Origin: Motacilla alba alba
Lineage: Eukaryota > Chordata > Aves > Passeriformes > Motacillidae
Length of the DNA: 64,000 nucleotides
Reading direction: 5' to 3'
Assembly (NCBI RefSeq): GCF_015832195.1
Contig: NC_052046.1
Coordinates: 42,046,473-42,110,472 of the forward strand
Below the pieces are notes generated by a model. That model was not told the DNA's origin. It made no database searches and worked only from the letters and a program-made list of their open reading frames with translations. The stretch's first letter is position 1. Each line of letters starts with the position of its first letter. Of the stretch, positions 12,095 through 24,904 are shown in pieces. The translations under genes and the position numbers were made by a program.

Positions 12095-12435
12095 GGCGAG
12101 ATGACGGCAACCCCACGACCCGCCCGCGACTGCGCCGCCGCTCCCGGCCCCGCCGCGCCTCTTCCCGGCTGCACCAATTGGCGCCGCCGCTCCCGGCCCC
12201 GCCGCGCCTCTTCCCGGCAGCACCAATCGGCGCCGCCATTCCCGGTCCGGCCGCGCCTCTTCCCGGCCGCAGCAAGCGGCGCCGCCGGCGGGCGCGGCTT
12301 CCCTTCTCCAGGGTCACCTCCTGGCCGGCAGGGAGCGCCGCGGCGCCGCGCCCTAAGCGCTTCCCGTCGTGCACCCGCCGCGGAGCCATGCCCGCAGGGA
12401 TACGGGCGCCGCCGCCACGGCAGCGGTTTCCCTGG
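11900..12435 (-). promoter_or_regulatory. NANS: CpG-island promoter of NANS
   Basis: Strongly GC- and CpG-rich block covering exon 1 and about 340 bp upstream of the ATG at 12094, in sharp contrast to the AT-rich flanks. It contains the three-copy 49-bp repeat (12132-12278) with CCAAT boxes. No TATA box is evident. Flanked on both sides by CR1 copies (11461-11862 and 12440-12690), so the island is bounded by repeats. Confidence 0.85.
12132..12278. repeat. Three perfectly spaced 49-bp tandem repeats in the NANS promoter/5'UTR
   Basis: Copies at 12132-12180, 12181-12229 and 12230-12278 share GCGCCGCCG-TCCCGG-CC, then CGCGCCTCTTCCCGG, then CAGCACCAATCG or its variants. Copies 1 and 2 are nearly identical and end in a CCAAT box (CACCAATTG, CACCAATCG). 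Copy 3 is more diverged, and its CCAAT has become GCAAG. A partial fourth unit, GCGCCGCCGGCGGGCG, follows. The repeat starts 38 bp upstream of the NANS ATG. Confidence 0.95.
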
Positions 12436-12439
12436 AAAC

Positions 12440-12690
12440 ACATCAGCTGGGTGCTCCACCCAAGAGACCCTAAAAATCTTCCAGGGATGGTGACTCCACC
12501 ACCTCCAGGGAAACCTATTCCAGTGCCTGACCACCCTGACAGTGGCATTTTTTTTTCTAATAGCTAATGTGAACGTCCCGTCTCACCTTAAGGCCATTTC
12601 CGCTTGGCCTCTTAACTGCAGGCCCGGCAGGAGACACCGACCTCCACCTCACTACACCCTCCTTTCAGGAGTTGTAGAGACTTGGTTCAG
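12440..12690 (-). mobile_element. CR1 3' fragment upstream of the NANS promoter
   Basis: Plus strand CATCAGCTGGGTGCTCCAC, GGGATGGTGACTCCACCACCTCCAGGGAAACC, TATTCCAGTGCCTGACCACCCTGACAGTG, CTAATAGCTAATGTGAAC: a degraded complement of the CR1 3' region. It overlaps the element part represented at 11461-11862, so it is a separate insertion rather than the other half of the same copy. Confidence 0.8.
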
Positions 12691-14321
12691 ACAAAACTTT
12701 CCATGATACATGGAAATAAGTGGTAAAACCGGAAGCAATGGCTGAAGCCACTTCTGAGATTTTTTTATTCCAAAATCCTTCTCTGACTGACGTGCAGCTA
12801 CATTTTGTGACATTCTGGGCCTATCTGTGAGGTTTTTAATGGAACTGAAAATCAGTAATTTCAATTGTTACGATTTTATGGTACATGTCTGGTGTTTTTT
12901 TGTTTGTTTGTTTGATCTGGTTTGTTTTATTTTGGTCAGTGATATGAAGTGGAGTTGAGTCTTATTGACACACAATGTTAGTACCACACTTAGAGTACAG
13001 TAATTCTTTTTGCCAGTGTTGACTGTTCCCCAAGGAGAACTGCATCCTTCTGACAGACTGCAGTGACTGATTGAACACAACCAGCAGGCTCTAAGCTGTG
13101 TAGTACTACACGAGAGACAGCCCAAGAAATTGCCTCAATTTAAAATCAGAAATGGCCTTGATAAGTGATATACTGCAATATGCCAGTGGCTCTTGAAAAG
13201 GATATTGTCTTTTACAAAGGATTGACTTTTGTAAATCATGGTGAGAACACTGTATAAATACAGATTTTTTTCTCTTTTTGTGACCAAGAATTGCAGACCA
13301 TATAAAATGTTTGTATCTATATAAAACCAGCCAGTTCTCTAGAAACAGGTCGGTTGCCTGAGGCTGTCTCATAGACGAGAAAGTTTCCTGACAACAGAAC
13401 TCATACTAACCATTTCTACTGGTCAATTACTACAGTCAATTGACTACAGTCACAGGTGGATACAAATGCAGGCGAAGCCTTTTTAGGGGTGCTGAATGAC
13501 TGTTACAGAAAGAGATCTGAGTAAAATACAGTCCCTATAAAAAAGGTTGCATTTATGCAATGGGTAATACATAATTAATGTTTTAATGAAAGCTTTCCAG
13601 AGAAAAAAATAGAAGGTTGAAACTATACTGCAGGTATTACTGATGTACCCCATGGTACTTTTAGTATGAGCTAAAACAGTATACTTTCAGGAAATATATA
13701 GAGTTGAAAGCCATACCGTGTTTTGCTGAACTTCAGGATACTAAAAATTAAGGGTTTATGAAAACACTTGACACTCAATATTGGCTATGCAAAACAATTT
13801 GTGAATGTAATCTTAACACTGCATGCATACAAACACTGAGAATAATTATAATGAAGTTTACCCCAAAAGTTCGCTGATTGAAAAAGCAGCTCCTTAAGTC
13901 TTGTTTCTTAATTGTAGTATCTGAAGCAAGCCTCTAATGTGCTACGTTTCACTGAATTTTAGTTTACACTGTAATATACCACCTACCCTATGAGACATTT
14001 CTCCAACTAAACTACATGGCTTGAGGCCAAAAGCCCAGTTTGTTCTTGTAGCTCCTTAGGGGCTCTAGGTTCTTCCTGCATAAACATTTACTACCAGCTC
14101 GGCAGAGCAGACACACCCTTCTTTCCTGGGGCAAGTTCCTTGTTCAGTCATCAGGTAAAGAAGCAGGAAAAAAAATGCCTTCAAAACACAAGTAATTAAC
14201 TCTTGGAATAATTTTACAATGACATAACATTTTGCGTATTATAGCCTAAAAATGACAGAAGATTTTGTGCTTTTAATTATTCGGTATTAAACCAGTAGAA
14301 TGGAACATAAGATGACACGCA

Positions 14322-14371
14322 GTTATATATATATATTTATATATATATATATATATACACACATATATAAA
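14322..14371. repeat. (TA)n microsatellite
   Basis: About 50 bp of nearly uninterrupted TA dinucleotides with one TTTA break and a short ACACA segment. Likely length-polymorphic. Confidence 0.95.
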
Positions 14372-14576
14372 TATTTCTACTGTAAAGCACTAAAGTAAGA
14401 AATAAATAATAATAGTACAGAAACTGTGAACTACTCCAACGCAGGCAGTTTTACACTCCCTAACACTTCCTAATGAAGGTCTGGCTACAATAATTCCAAC
14501 ATTGTATTCTGCGAAACTGTGCTCCTGTGTGATGTCTAAAACCCTGGTTCTATTGCAGGTTTGTCTTTTATTTCAG

Positions 14577-14692
14577 TAGGAGAGCCATCTCACACTGAGG
14601 ATTTGATGGATGTATTTGCAGACAATAATGAGAAGGACACAGAGAATACAATGGAATACTTCCAGCTGGAAATGATTACAATGATTGCTTAG
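14577..14692 (+). other. Exon-like island of unknown origin
   Basis: Preceded by a good branch and polypyrimidine context (GGTTTGTCTTTTATTTCAG) and open for 37 codons in phase 1 to a TAG. The frame reads GEPSHTEDLMDVFADNNEKD and onward, an acidic and protein-like composition. No partner exon is visible and I do not recognise the sequence. It could be a decayed terminal exon, a retrocopy fragment or coincidence. Confidence 0.2.
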
Positions 14693-17600
14693 TGCAATTG
14701 CTTGACCATTTCATGGCTTGTCAGTGTGATGGTTGTCACACTGATAGTTATCACACTAGGCAAACTGAATTTACATGCAGTAGTGCTTTATTTGGGAATT
14801 ATAGTAATGCTTTATTCAGGAATTGAGACCACAAGTGCATGTAGTTTATGTACTCAGACACGGACTTCTATACAGCCCTAAAACTTGATTGGCATGATAA
14901 AAGATAATTGAAGAGCCTTGGTCCTTGAAACAGATGATGTGCTTGCAGCTTTGATATAGTTTTTTGGAAGAAAATTCCATTATAATCCAGTGATGACAAC
15001 CATTTGACAGCAGCAATTCCTTTCAATATCAAGATACAGTACATTTCAAAAAAGCTTGACTTTGTCAGTGAATTTTAATTCTCTGGTCTCCTTTCCTTGG
15101 ATGATATACTCTGCAATTCTGGGGATGTTAACTTCCTATGGCCACATAATCTATTTGTCTTATTCATAAACAGTGCATAAACTACATGCACTTGTTTTTT
15201 CATTGCTTCCTCATCCTCCTTGTTATGTCTAAAGAAGTGTTCTCAGCACTTTAGGATTACAATGGTTCTCAAGAACCAGAAGCTGACTGCCAGTGAGATG
15301 TTTATAGTCTCTTGGCCTCCGTTTTTAGCCTGTGCACATATTTTCAAGGTCTCTGGTATTATCCCACACTTAAACTCTACATCATAACAAAAGACACCTG
15401 GTACCCAATTTCAGCTTGCACTGAGTAAATTCAATCAAACTAATAACAAACCTAACAGCCCACCAGTTCTTGTGGCCTTGCAATGCTAGCATTAGTTTTC
15501 TTACTAGCAATGACAGTATAATTTTTTTTTATTGGGTCATCCAGGCCATAGATGACAGGCAGTACATCTCCTTGTGGTGACAGCAAGAATTTGATTTCTG
15601 CAGATTTTCTTTATTTGAGCCTGACATTTGAATTTTAGTTTCCACACAAGTTCTGACCAGCTAAGAAGACCAGGATGTTTCCCTTTTGCTCTGACCAGCT
15701 TTCTCAAGCAACTTTGAGAACATGCCTGTGTACTGTGAATGCATCCAGATGTGCTAATAGTTCAGGAAATTACAGTAATGGATTGGCTTGTCCTTTCACC
15801 AGATCTTGTGGAGTTTAAGTAACTTTAAACAACTTCCACAGGAAGAAGTGAGAGATGGAGATTGCATACAATATTTGAGAGGGGTGGCTGGGATGATGTG
15901 AATGGGACAACTCTTACTGACAAACAAAACTCTTACTGTGATTAAGGGTTACAGAGGCAGGAAGGATTCAGAAGGGAAAAGATATAAGGAGAAACTAAGG
16001 AATAGTAACAGAATAAAGTTGTACTGGCTGATTCTGGGCCAGTGGATTGCTGAGGATGCTGTGAAACCCAAAAATCTGAGGAGCATAAGAAGCTGGACTG
16101 AAAGTTGGGAGACAGGGGAACTTGAAAGATGCTCACTTTTTTCATGAGTAATGCTGCTGGGAATAGCAGCTGAGGGGTCTGAGTCATGAAAATCAGAGCC
16201 TTTCCCTAGTGCTATGAGTACTATGAGACAAATGGGGCTATAAATAAGGGGTCTGCATGAGAAGAAGGCAGATGATGTTAAACATAATCTTTTTTTCCCC
16301 TAAAAAATCACAAGGAAAGGACTATGTTCCATTAGAACATATTCAAAATTGGTAAAGATTTAGAATTTAGCTAGAGGCCTACCTAGAGTATATTTTCTCC
16401 CTTCTTCTACACACCTGTTTTCTCTCCTTCAGTTATTTCCTGAGCTGAAGGAACAGAGATCTCTATGTTCCAACCCTGTGTGTATCGCTGGGGTGCACTG
16501 GCTTGCAATTTTCGACTTGACAAGACACATGATCAGGGCTATGACACAAAGCACATGTTTAGGGCTATACAACCCTCAAATGATAGAGGCTGCTGGTTTT
16601 AAGATTTTTCAGTCATCATTTTTGCCTCTTTCAGCATACTTAGTGAACACTCAGTAAAATACACCCCTCAAGAGCAATCTTGCCCTAGACTATACCAGAA
16701 GTACTGGAGGTGACTGTCCTGGTCTATATATCCTGCGTTTTACGAGACAGCAGGGAAACAGTGATGAAAGCTTTAGGGAAGAGAAAGCTGGTCCCTAAAT
16801 CAGCCAGTTCTGATTCACTGTTTTTGCTATCAAATTGCTGGATGATACTGGGCTAATCACTAAAATAAGCTTTTAATATCTAATTGTCAGACTGAATTCT
16901 TATAGCTGGCTTATTCAAGGCATTATAGTTTAGTTTACAGATCTGTTGAATTCTTACAGCTACAGATCAGTATGAAAAATGTGCTGAACTAACACAAAGC
17001 CTATATAAAATAACTGGTCTTTGGCATCTCTGAATTGACATTTGGAATAAGTAGACGCCATCCAGTCTAATCTGGCTGTATTTCAGTTCTACTCTGCGGG
17101 AGCAGAGGAGGGAGGAGAGTACACTCTGTACATTGAGGGCAGAGGGGGACTCTCACTTTTCCGAGAGGTGTGTAAATGTAAATTATTACTTAAAGAAGCC
17201 TCCACACGATTGTAAAAGGCGTAAGGACAGAAATAATACATCTGTTGTCAGAGGAACAGTTGAAAAGTGTGTGATGCAGAAACCCGTGACACACAAAACA
17301 GTGAGAATGAACAGAATGTTTGTTTGGCAGCTTAGCTTGGGGCTGTCAGTCCTGCCTCAGTGGTGCTGTAGGAGTGCCAGTCTACATCTCAGCCTCCTGG
17401 CCTGCCTGGATGTCATTGCTCATCACTGACCTGCTCATCACTACAATCTGCGGGCTGAGGTCAGTGCCAAACCCATTCTCAGCTGGTTTGTACATGTTAG
17501 TCACAAGTTCCCACTGTTATGAGGCACATCTTGCATTTGGATCCAGTTGCTTTCCTCCAGCAGATCAGAGCCCAGGTGTGCTGTTGCAAGGAAATAGATC

Positions 17601-19253
17601 TCTAACACTTCCGAGTATTAGAAAGAAAACTGAACTCTGACTGGAAAAATAAGTATTCGCATAGATGCTACTGCCTTGATTGCCCAGGAGAAAAAAGTCA
17701 AGTTAATGTATTTTGTGATAAGGCAGCTAAATGGGTGCTTTTTATGTGTTCAGAATGTAGATTACTTTGACACTTACACAGGGGAAAGTGGTGCAATACC
17801 TCACCTTCTGTATGGAGTTCAGTCATAAACCTGTTGTTGTTTAAGGAGGGAAATGAAAAGATTTTGGCAGGTCCAAGAGCTTCAAAAGAGCTTCAAAAGC
17901 TCTTGACTATCCAGTTTCCCATATAGTCAAACTACCTTTCAAAGTTCTTCTAAAAATTAATTAAAAAGGTAAAAAACCCCCCTTTGTCAATAAAGAATGG
18001 CTTTTCCCTTTTACCAGAGCCTTCTTAATTTCCTTATGTTGCAACAGTCTGGAGTAAATTGTGATTTCTACTCTGTAGATGCTTCAACAATCCCTATATT
18101 TCAAGTGTCTGCCATTTACTTAAGGTTCAATTAAATTATTAAAAACAAAAAAGCAAACAAACAAACAAAACCAAAAAAACCCCTCACTTTGAAAAGCAGT
18201 TAACAGCAGAAATAGAATTAAAGAGTTACTTTAATTTATACTTCTTTGCATGAGTTGTTTTTATGCAGTCAGGTTCTTCTCAACTTTTTGTGACCTGTGT
18301 TGGGTTTGGGCAAGTCAAAACACTCATTCTGCACCTCATGGAATGCTTTTGTGTCTGTATATCAAATCCAGAAAGGGCCACTGCTTCATTGTTTCTAAGG
18401 AAGCCGACAGGACTGTAATACATGAAAGAAGTTGTAGATGATTTGCTAATATTTCAATTAGTTTTACTACCTTAGAAATTGCAGAAGTTCCACATTCAGA
18501 AGTGATACTAAAATACTAAGATAATATATTGTGAAATAGCCTTGGGAATACAAACTGTAGAACCAAAATGTAATACAGATTGTCCAAAAAACTTGACTGG
18601 AAACTAATTTACTGAATACATTTTCAAATATACTACTGAAGTAAAATTTTTTCACTGAATACTTCTGATGGTGGGGGAATTTACAATTCCTGATGTAAAT
18701 TAAATAGGTCTATTTAGTTATGTCAGAGAAGATGAGGGTGAGATTATAGGACAGAAAGATGCTTATTGCCTACACAGCTGCAATCAGTTTGGTGAGACAG
18801 GCTAGGAAGCGATCATCTGAGGAAAACCAATTTTTCTCTCAGGACAGTTTTGTGAGGTAGGCTGACAAGTCTTCCTTTGGATGTAAGAACTTCACATGCA
18901 GCAAATTCTACAACAACAAGAAACTGTGAAGTCAAACAAACATGTCATTGCTTTGTGGAATCAGAGATGCTGTTTAATCTTTCACTAGTGAGGAATTCAA
19001 AATGTTTTTCTATGAACTTGTTCTTTAGGATATGAATGGAAATTGCCCTTATTCAGGCTTAAGGAATCCTCCCAACTGGCATTTCAAAGATGATTGAGTG
19101 GCCTCACAATGACATCAATCATCTTCTTTGTTGGCATGGATGCCAGACAAGAGTAGATTAAGCAAATTTAATAAGGTAGGAATTTGAGGCTTCTTGCAGG
19201 CTTCAGCAGTTCTACATGGTAACTGGGTTGTTTTTGGGTTTGTTTTTCTTTTT

Positions 19254-19260
19254 TGTTTTG

Positions 19261-19291
<31 letters not shown>

Positions 19292-19292
19292 G
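19254..19292. repeat. (TTTTG)n simple repeat
   Basis: Seven or so TTTTG/TTTTTG units in a row on the plus strand. Resembles an expanded poly(A) tail on the minus strand, but no retrocopy was recognised next to it. Confidence 0.85.
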
Positions 19293-19974
19293 GTAATAAG
19301 CCTTTATCCAGGAAAGGAGAATCAACGACCTAGCTTGAAAATGTGTTCCAGAAATACCTGCAAATAGGTACTTTTTTCTTCTGCCCCTACATAGGGCTTT
19401 TTCTTCCTGACAATTAGTGAGTTTTGTACCAAGAACTAAAAGGAACCCTTCAAGTACATTATTCCTTATTTCATACACCTCTCAGAACACCACAAAAATA
19501 TTGACTTCACCATCTTTAAGGAAATGCAACATGCTATAAGAGTTTTTCCTGTGCATTTCCTCTGGCTCCTTTTAGCAAAGCAAATTCTCTTAAGAAAACA
19601 AATGGTAAGGCATCAAAAACCTAGTTCCAGTTTTTCTTTTGTTTCTGAGGAAGTAATGAGGAGCCACATACTACTGTTTCAACTATCAGAAGGACACCTA
19701 TCTCTACACTGGATTTGTATGCGCCTAAATCAAACTCTCCCCCTTGGATTATGAGTAAATTTGGAGCACCTTATTAGGTCTGTTGAAATAAAATAATCTT
19801 AAACTTCAAGAATCTCAAGACTCTGTATCAGACAAATAGACTGAACCAGAGAAATTGTCTGTAGAAAAGAAACTTTCCCTGGGTAGAGAAGGACCAGTTT
19901 AAGGAGCACATAAACAAATAGGCCTTACATACTGTGCCAATGACAAAGCTGACTGATGTCTTTGGGAGTCCACC

Positions 19975-21080
19975 CTTGATAGTCTTTGAAAGGCCATAGC
20001 AACTGGGAATGTCCCTCAAGATTGGAAGAGAGAAAGTGTCACACCTATCTTCCAGAAAGTCAAAAAAGAACATCAGCAGAGAAGCAACAGGCCAACCAGC
20101 TTCATGTGAGCCCCTGGGAAGATGATGGAGCAACTAATCCTGGATACCATTTCCAATCTCAGGAAGGACAAAAAATCATCAGAAGTAGCCACCATGCACT
20201 TATGGAGGAAAGTCATGCTTAACCAACTTTATAACCTTCCACAGTGAGTTGCCTTGCCTGCTGCATGAATGGAGAGCAATGAGACATTGTTTACCTTGGC
20301 TGTAATAGGGCTTTAATGCTGTCTTTCACAATGTTCTAATAAGACAAGCTGACAAAGTATGGGATAAATAAATGGATAGTGAGGTGAATTGAAGATTATC
20401 TGAACAATCAGGTCCAGAGGTTTTGATATGTGGCACAAAATCAAGCTGGAAGCAAGTTCTCTAGCCTTATACTTCAGGGCATGATAATGGGGCCAGTACT
20501 GTTGAGGTTCTTCATTAACAACCTGGATGGTGGAGCAGAGTGCTGCTACAGCAAGTTCACATATTATACAGAACCAGGAGAAGTGACTATTACATCAGAG
20601 GGTTGTGCTACCACTGAGAGGGACCTTGGTAGGCTGAAGGATTGGGCAGAGGGGACTCTCATAAAGCTCAACAATGGGAGATGTGAAGACTTACACTAGG
20701 ATAAGAATAATTCCAGCCATCAGTACATTCTGGGGTCTGGAGAATAGCTTGGCAATGAAGGGCCTTGGGGTCTTTGGGAACAACAAGCTTATCATCTACC
20801 AGTAATGTGCCCTTATGATGAAAAAGGCCAACAACGTCCTAGGCTGCACTAGGACGAGCACTGCCAGCATGTGAAAGACAGTGATCCTTCCTCTGCATTC
20901 AGCACATCTGGAATGCTGAATCCAGTTTTGAGCCCACAGAACAAGAAAGACATGGACATACTGGAGTGAGTCCAGGGCAAGACAACAAAGATTATTAAAG
21001 GACTAAAGTACTTTTGTGTTAAGGAGAGGCTCACTATATCCATAAAAAAATGTTGGCAAGACTTTACCTTCATGGTATTG
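19975..21080 (+). mobile_element. Degenerate CR1 with reverse-transcriptase remnant
   Basis: In CR1 sense, frame pieces read GNVPQDWKR, KMMEQLILDTISNLR, then at 20430-20699 an RT palm remnant, GPVLLRFFINNLDGG, and a downstream ERDLGRLKDWAEGTLIKLNN. These align with the conserved CR1 RT layout. The catalytic F-ADD box is not preserved, and there are many stops and indels. The piece continues into the region corresponding to AGAAAGACATGGACATACTGG. The extreme 3' tail is absent. An old, inactive fossil. Confidence 0.85.
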
Positions 21081-24000
21081 CTCATGACACTCTATATATC
21101 ACTCTATAATTCATATTTACATAATTTCAAATATCTTGACCCTGTATTTGCACACCATTCTCTTTATACTATTCATGTCATATTACTTACTTACTACTAT
21201 TCTGCTCCGGCAGTCTAACCCTCCACTCTGCTCATCTTTGTGCAGCTCTGTGCTTCCCTTAGGTAGGGAACAATGTCTATTCTCTGCTTACTCAGATTCT
21301 GTTTGAATACCATGCACAGCTCTGATGATTAGATACAGCTGTTGGAGCAACAAAAAAACAGCATAGTGCCACGTGTTTATTAGTTGTAGGTATGTTCCTT
21401 GTTTTATTGACTACTGCCTGTTCCTTGGAAAGCAGCTGCACATCTTATCTTGGGATGTTTGTGTTTAACAGTGTGGACACTATCAGCAGCCTCTCTTCAT
21501 GCCCCTATCTAATTAAATTCTCATGGCAGGAAATCAGCTTGATAAACTGAAAGCAGGATGTCTTGCCATGGCACTGGAGGTCTTGTAGCAGAGTACATGT
21601 TTGTCAATATACATGTGAAGTAAGGGTGGGCCACTTCAAATCCTCTTGCTTTGCAGGTGACTTGATGCACCCAAGGAGCCTCTCTTATGAAAAAAACTGC
21701 CTTTCTTCTGGAGATGAGAACTACATACATTTAAAGACTGGCTTCTCTTGCACATTGTAGCAATGAACATGTCTCCAGTTTGATTGTCTGAATAGGAGAA
21801 TTGCTCTTTGGTCTTCCTAGGTAGTCAGAGTGGGCAGATGGCTTATTTAAGATGCTACTGTCAATATGAGTTATAGACCCTGGCTTGGCTTTAAATCCAG
21901 CCCCATCAAAACAAGGTGAACAGCTGCAGCATGATTCTGTAGTGCAGATGGGCTTGAGCTGAATGGCAGTGACGTGTACAAATGTTTTCTTTGTGGGCTT
22001 TAATCTTCATAAACCCATTTAGTAGAACTGTTAATTGTAGCTTAAGTGCCCAAGTCAGTGTATGTGCAGTGACCTTTTAAAATCTGCTTTGAGGGAGCTT
22101 CCAGATTGATGTGATGTGCAGAGTAGCTGTTGTGGAGCCGACTGATGCTGGTAGCTTTATGTGACTCTCAAACCCGTTCCTTTTGGCTTGTGTACTTTGC
22201 AAAGGAGAGGCAATCTGACCCCAAGTAGGCACAATTTTTCTGATACAGGAGTCTAGTTATAATATACTAGGTTCTCATAAGTGCAAAGCTAGGAGGTTTT
22301 TCTAACTTCTGTCTACAGCTTGAAAGTTGCTAGCCATTAGCAGTTTGAGGGAACCTCTTAACTAGTTTCAATGGAACTGGACCAAGTCCTAGTCATTGCA
22401 TGCTCTCACCTTTGACTTCCTGCCAACTGAGGGCTCTTGTGCAGGGAGCTTCTAGTTAGAGAGATTTCCTGAGAAGTGATTCATGCCCAGATGTCAGCTG
22501 TGCAATGTCTTTCTCATTTGCATATGTGCAGAATGTTGTAAGGGCTTGCATTTCAATTTTTTTTCTCTAGAAATATCTGTTCTACTAATGATTTAATTTC
22601 TTAAATCAAAAACATTGTGAAAGAGTCAGAGAAATCCTACTGTTGTGGGATAGCAAAGCCTTTCTGTTGCAGTGCCTTTCTTAATGTTGGAAGTGCAGAG
22701 CTGCAAACCCAAATTTTCATAAATGCTCAAAAACATATTTTTAAACTACTTCTAAATGAAATCTCAGTAGATATAGAAACTGGAATTAAATTTTACCATC
22801 TTTCAAAGAATGGAGAGAAACAGAACAATCCTGATACTCCTTTGTAGTCTGTTTGCCTTTTCATATTTCCATAAGGGTTTATTCATCTAATATTTCTGTA
22901 ATAAACTCTTCTCCCCAGCGTGACACATCAACAAACCACTATGGATGAATAACAAAGGGTATGCTACTCTTATGTTTAGTAATACTCTCTAAGGAGTAAC
23001 ACCTGCCTTTAGAAAAGGAGGTATCATGACTTCTTATACAGGGCAAGAAAGCAGGAAAATAGTAATAGCTTTGTCAGTGCCAGAACACTTCATAGTGGGT
23101 CTGAATGATAGATGACATAAAAATTTTTGAATTCATCATCAAAATAGATCTAATGGCTCACTGTATTCTCCCTTGCATCTGAAGCAATAACATTCAGTTA
23201 CTCATTCTGATAGAACACAGAAAGTAATTTTGTTGGGCCATTTGAAAAATTGCAATTCTGCTTATATTTCATATTCCTTAATCCCTATTCTGCAATTTAT
23301 AGACAAGCAAGTAACCGGATTTGCTTTTCATTTTAAATCACAATGTCCTACTTGTGTTTGTGCCATCAGAAATCCCCCAGAGGGCTAAGAGGCAGTGGTA
23401 AAGCAAAAGAGGAAATAGCTAGACAGGCATCCAACATTCAGTAGTCATAGTTAAAGGGAAGCAGTGCAATATTCCTTTATTTACTTATAAGGAAAGAAGA
23501 GTGATGAAAATGGATGTGAGAGTATCTTTTTAGAAGAACTTGTGGAAGTTTCTGTTAGAGTGTGGCATACACCACTTCACGATGGCATTTCATTTTTATC
23601 GTCTCCTGTTGTGAATTATGAGCTCACTTACTGCTATTGTTTTTAATTCTTTAGCTTTCCCATGGCAGCTGGAGATTATTTAAGACAAATAACCTTGCTG
23701 TTTTTCTTTGAGAGATGAAATTCAGGAAAGTCTGGCCTCCTGCCATACCAGCTTCTGAGTTTTCAAAGGAAAAACTAGGCACATCTTTTATTTGACTAAA
23801 TGAGGTGAAGGGAGTTCTCTGTCACACTACAAGAATTTACTTGTGCTTTTTTTCTCTAGAAATTATATTGATGGGGGGAAAATTGTAACCTAGCATGTGG
23901 TTTATCTCACCCATTAAATTCACATGGGAAACAACTGTCTTTCAGAGTTAAATTTTTCTCTGAATTTGGCCTCCTTCTGAAATATGTCTGAACCCTTGTT

Positions 24001-24215
24001 TGGGACTATAACATAAGCCTGGATGGCATTAATGCCATAATGGCACTACCTCTAATATTTCATGAAATGTACACACAGACTTGGAGGCAACATGTAAGCA
24101 GAATTAAACAACTATCTCTTGCAGCAAATACACCAGCTTGAGGGGTGCCAGCATCATCATCTTTCTTACAAAAATATTTTCCCCTTCCTCTCTGCTATGC
24201 CAATAAACTACATAT
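21081..24215. other. Intergenic stretch without recognised content
   Basis: About 3.1 kb of AT-rich sequence with no gene, RNA or transposon that I can identify. Only short open frames without domains. Confidence 0.5.
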
Positions 24216-24217
24216 GT

Positions 24218-24787
24218 GGCCAGCAGGTCAAAGGAGGCCTGCAAATTGTCCTTCTCTCTGCTCACATGAGACCCCATCTGGACTACTGCACACAGTTCCA
24301 ATGCCCTCAGCATAAGAAAGACATGGAACTGTTGGAGCAAGTCCAGAGGAGGCCATGATGTTGGTAAGAGGACTGGAGCACCACCCCTACAAAGACAGAT
24401 TGAGGAAGTTGGGTCTATTCATCCTGGAGAAGAGAAGGTTGTGCAACCTCCCACTATCTGAAGGGTACTACAGGGAAACTGGAGAGGGAGTCAATGTCGG
24501 GAACTGTAGTGACAGGGCAAGGGGTAATGCGTGCAAACTGAAACGGGGGAAATTTTTAGGTTAGATATTAGAAAGAAATTCTTTAGTTTTCTGGGGAGAG
24601 ACTGAAACAGGTTGCCCAGGGAGGTTGTCGATGTCTTAACCCTGGCAGTGTTGAAGGCCAGGTTGTATAAGGCCTGAAATAAGCTGCTCTAGTGGAAGGT
24701 GTCCCTGCCCAAGGCAGCAGGGGTTTGGACTAGATCATCTTATAGTCCATTCTAATCCCTTAACATTCTACAATTGTATGATTCCAT
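24218..24787 (+). mobile_element. CR1 LINE 3' fragment
   Basis: CR1 sense: CAGCAGGTCAAAGGAGGC, CATGAGACCCCATCTGGACTACTGCACACAGTTC, AAAGACATGGAACTGTTGGAGCAAGTCCAGAGGAGGCCATGATG, CTATTCATCCTGGAGAAGAGAAGG. It ends GACTAGATCATCTTATAGTCC...ATTCTACAATTGTATGATTCC, the expected 3' terminus. Confidence 0.93.
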
Positions 24788-24904
24788 CTGTGTTATAAGC
24801 CAGACACAAGAATATGATCAAAGTAACTGTCAAAAAATTGTATCAGAAATCACTGCCCTTCTGATGAACATTTTGTCAATAGAACACATGCTTCCCGAAT
24901 TTAC

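Larger units (their letters stand above)
12691..19970. other. Gene-poor spacer between NANS and CLTA
   Basis: About 7 kb of AT-rich DNA with no recognised gene. It contains TTTG-rich tracts near 12893-12935, the TA microsatellite at 14322-14371, an exon-like island at 14577-14692, A/C-rich simple sequence near 18140-18181 and a TTTTG tract near 19254-19292. The longest open frames (for example 15902-16147 plus strand and 17320-17640 plus strand) have no recognisable domains. Confidence 0.6.

Noticed and set aside
11868..12567. Several long overlapping open frames on both strands around NANS exon 1 (up to 226 codons)
   Set aside because: They come from GC-rich, stop-poor CpG-island sequence and the 49-bp repeat. 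Only the frame starting at 12094 matches a protein.
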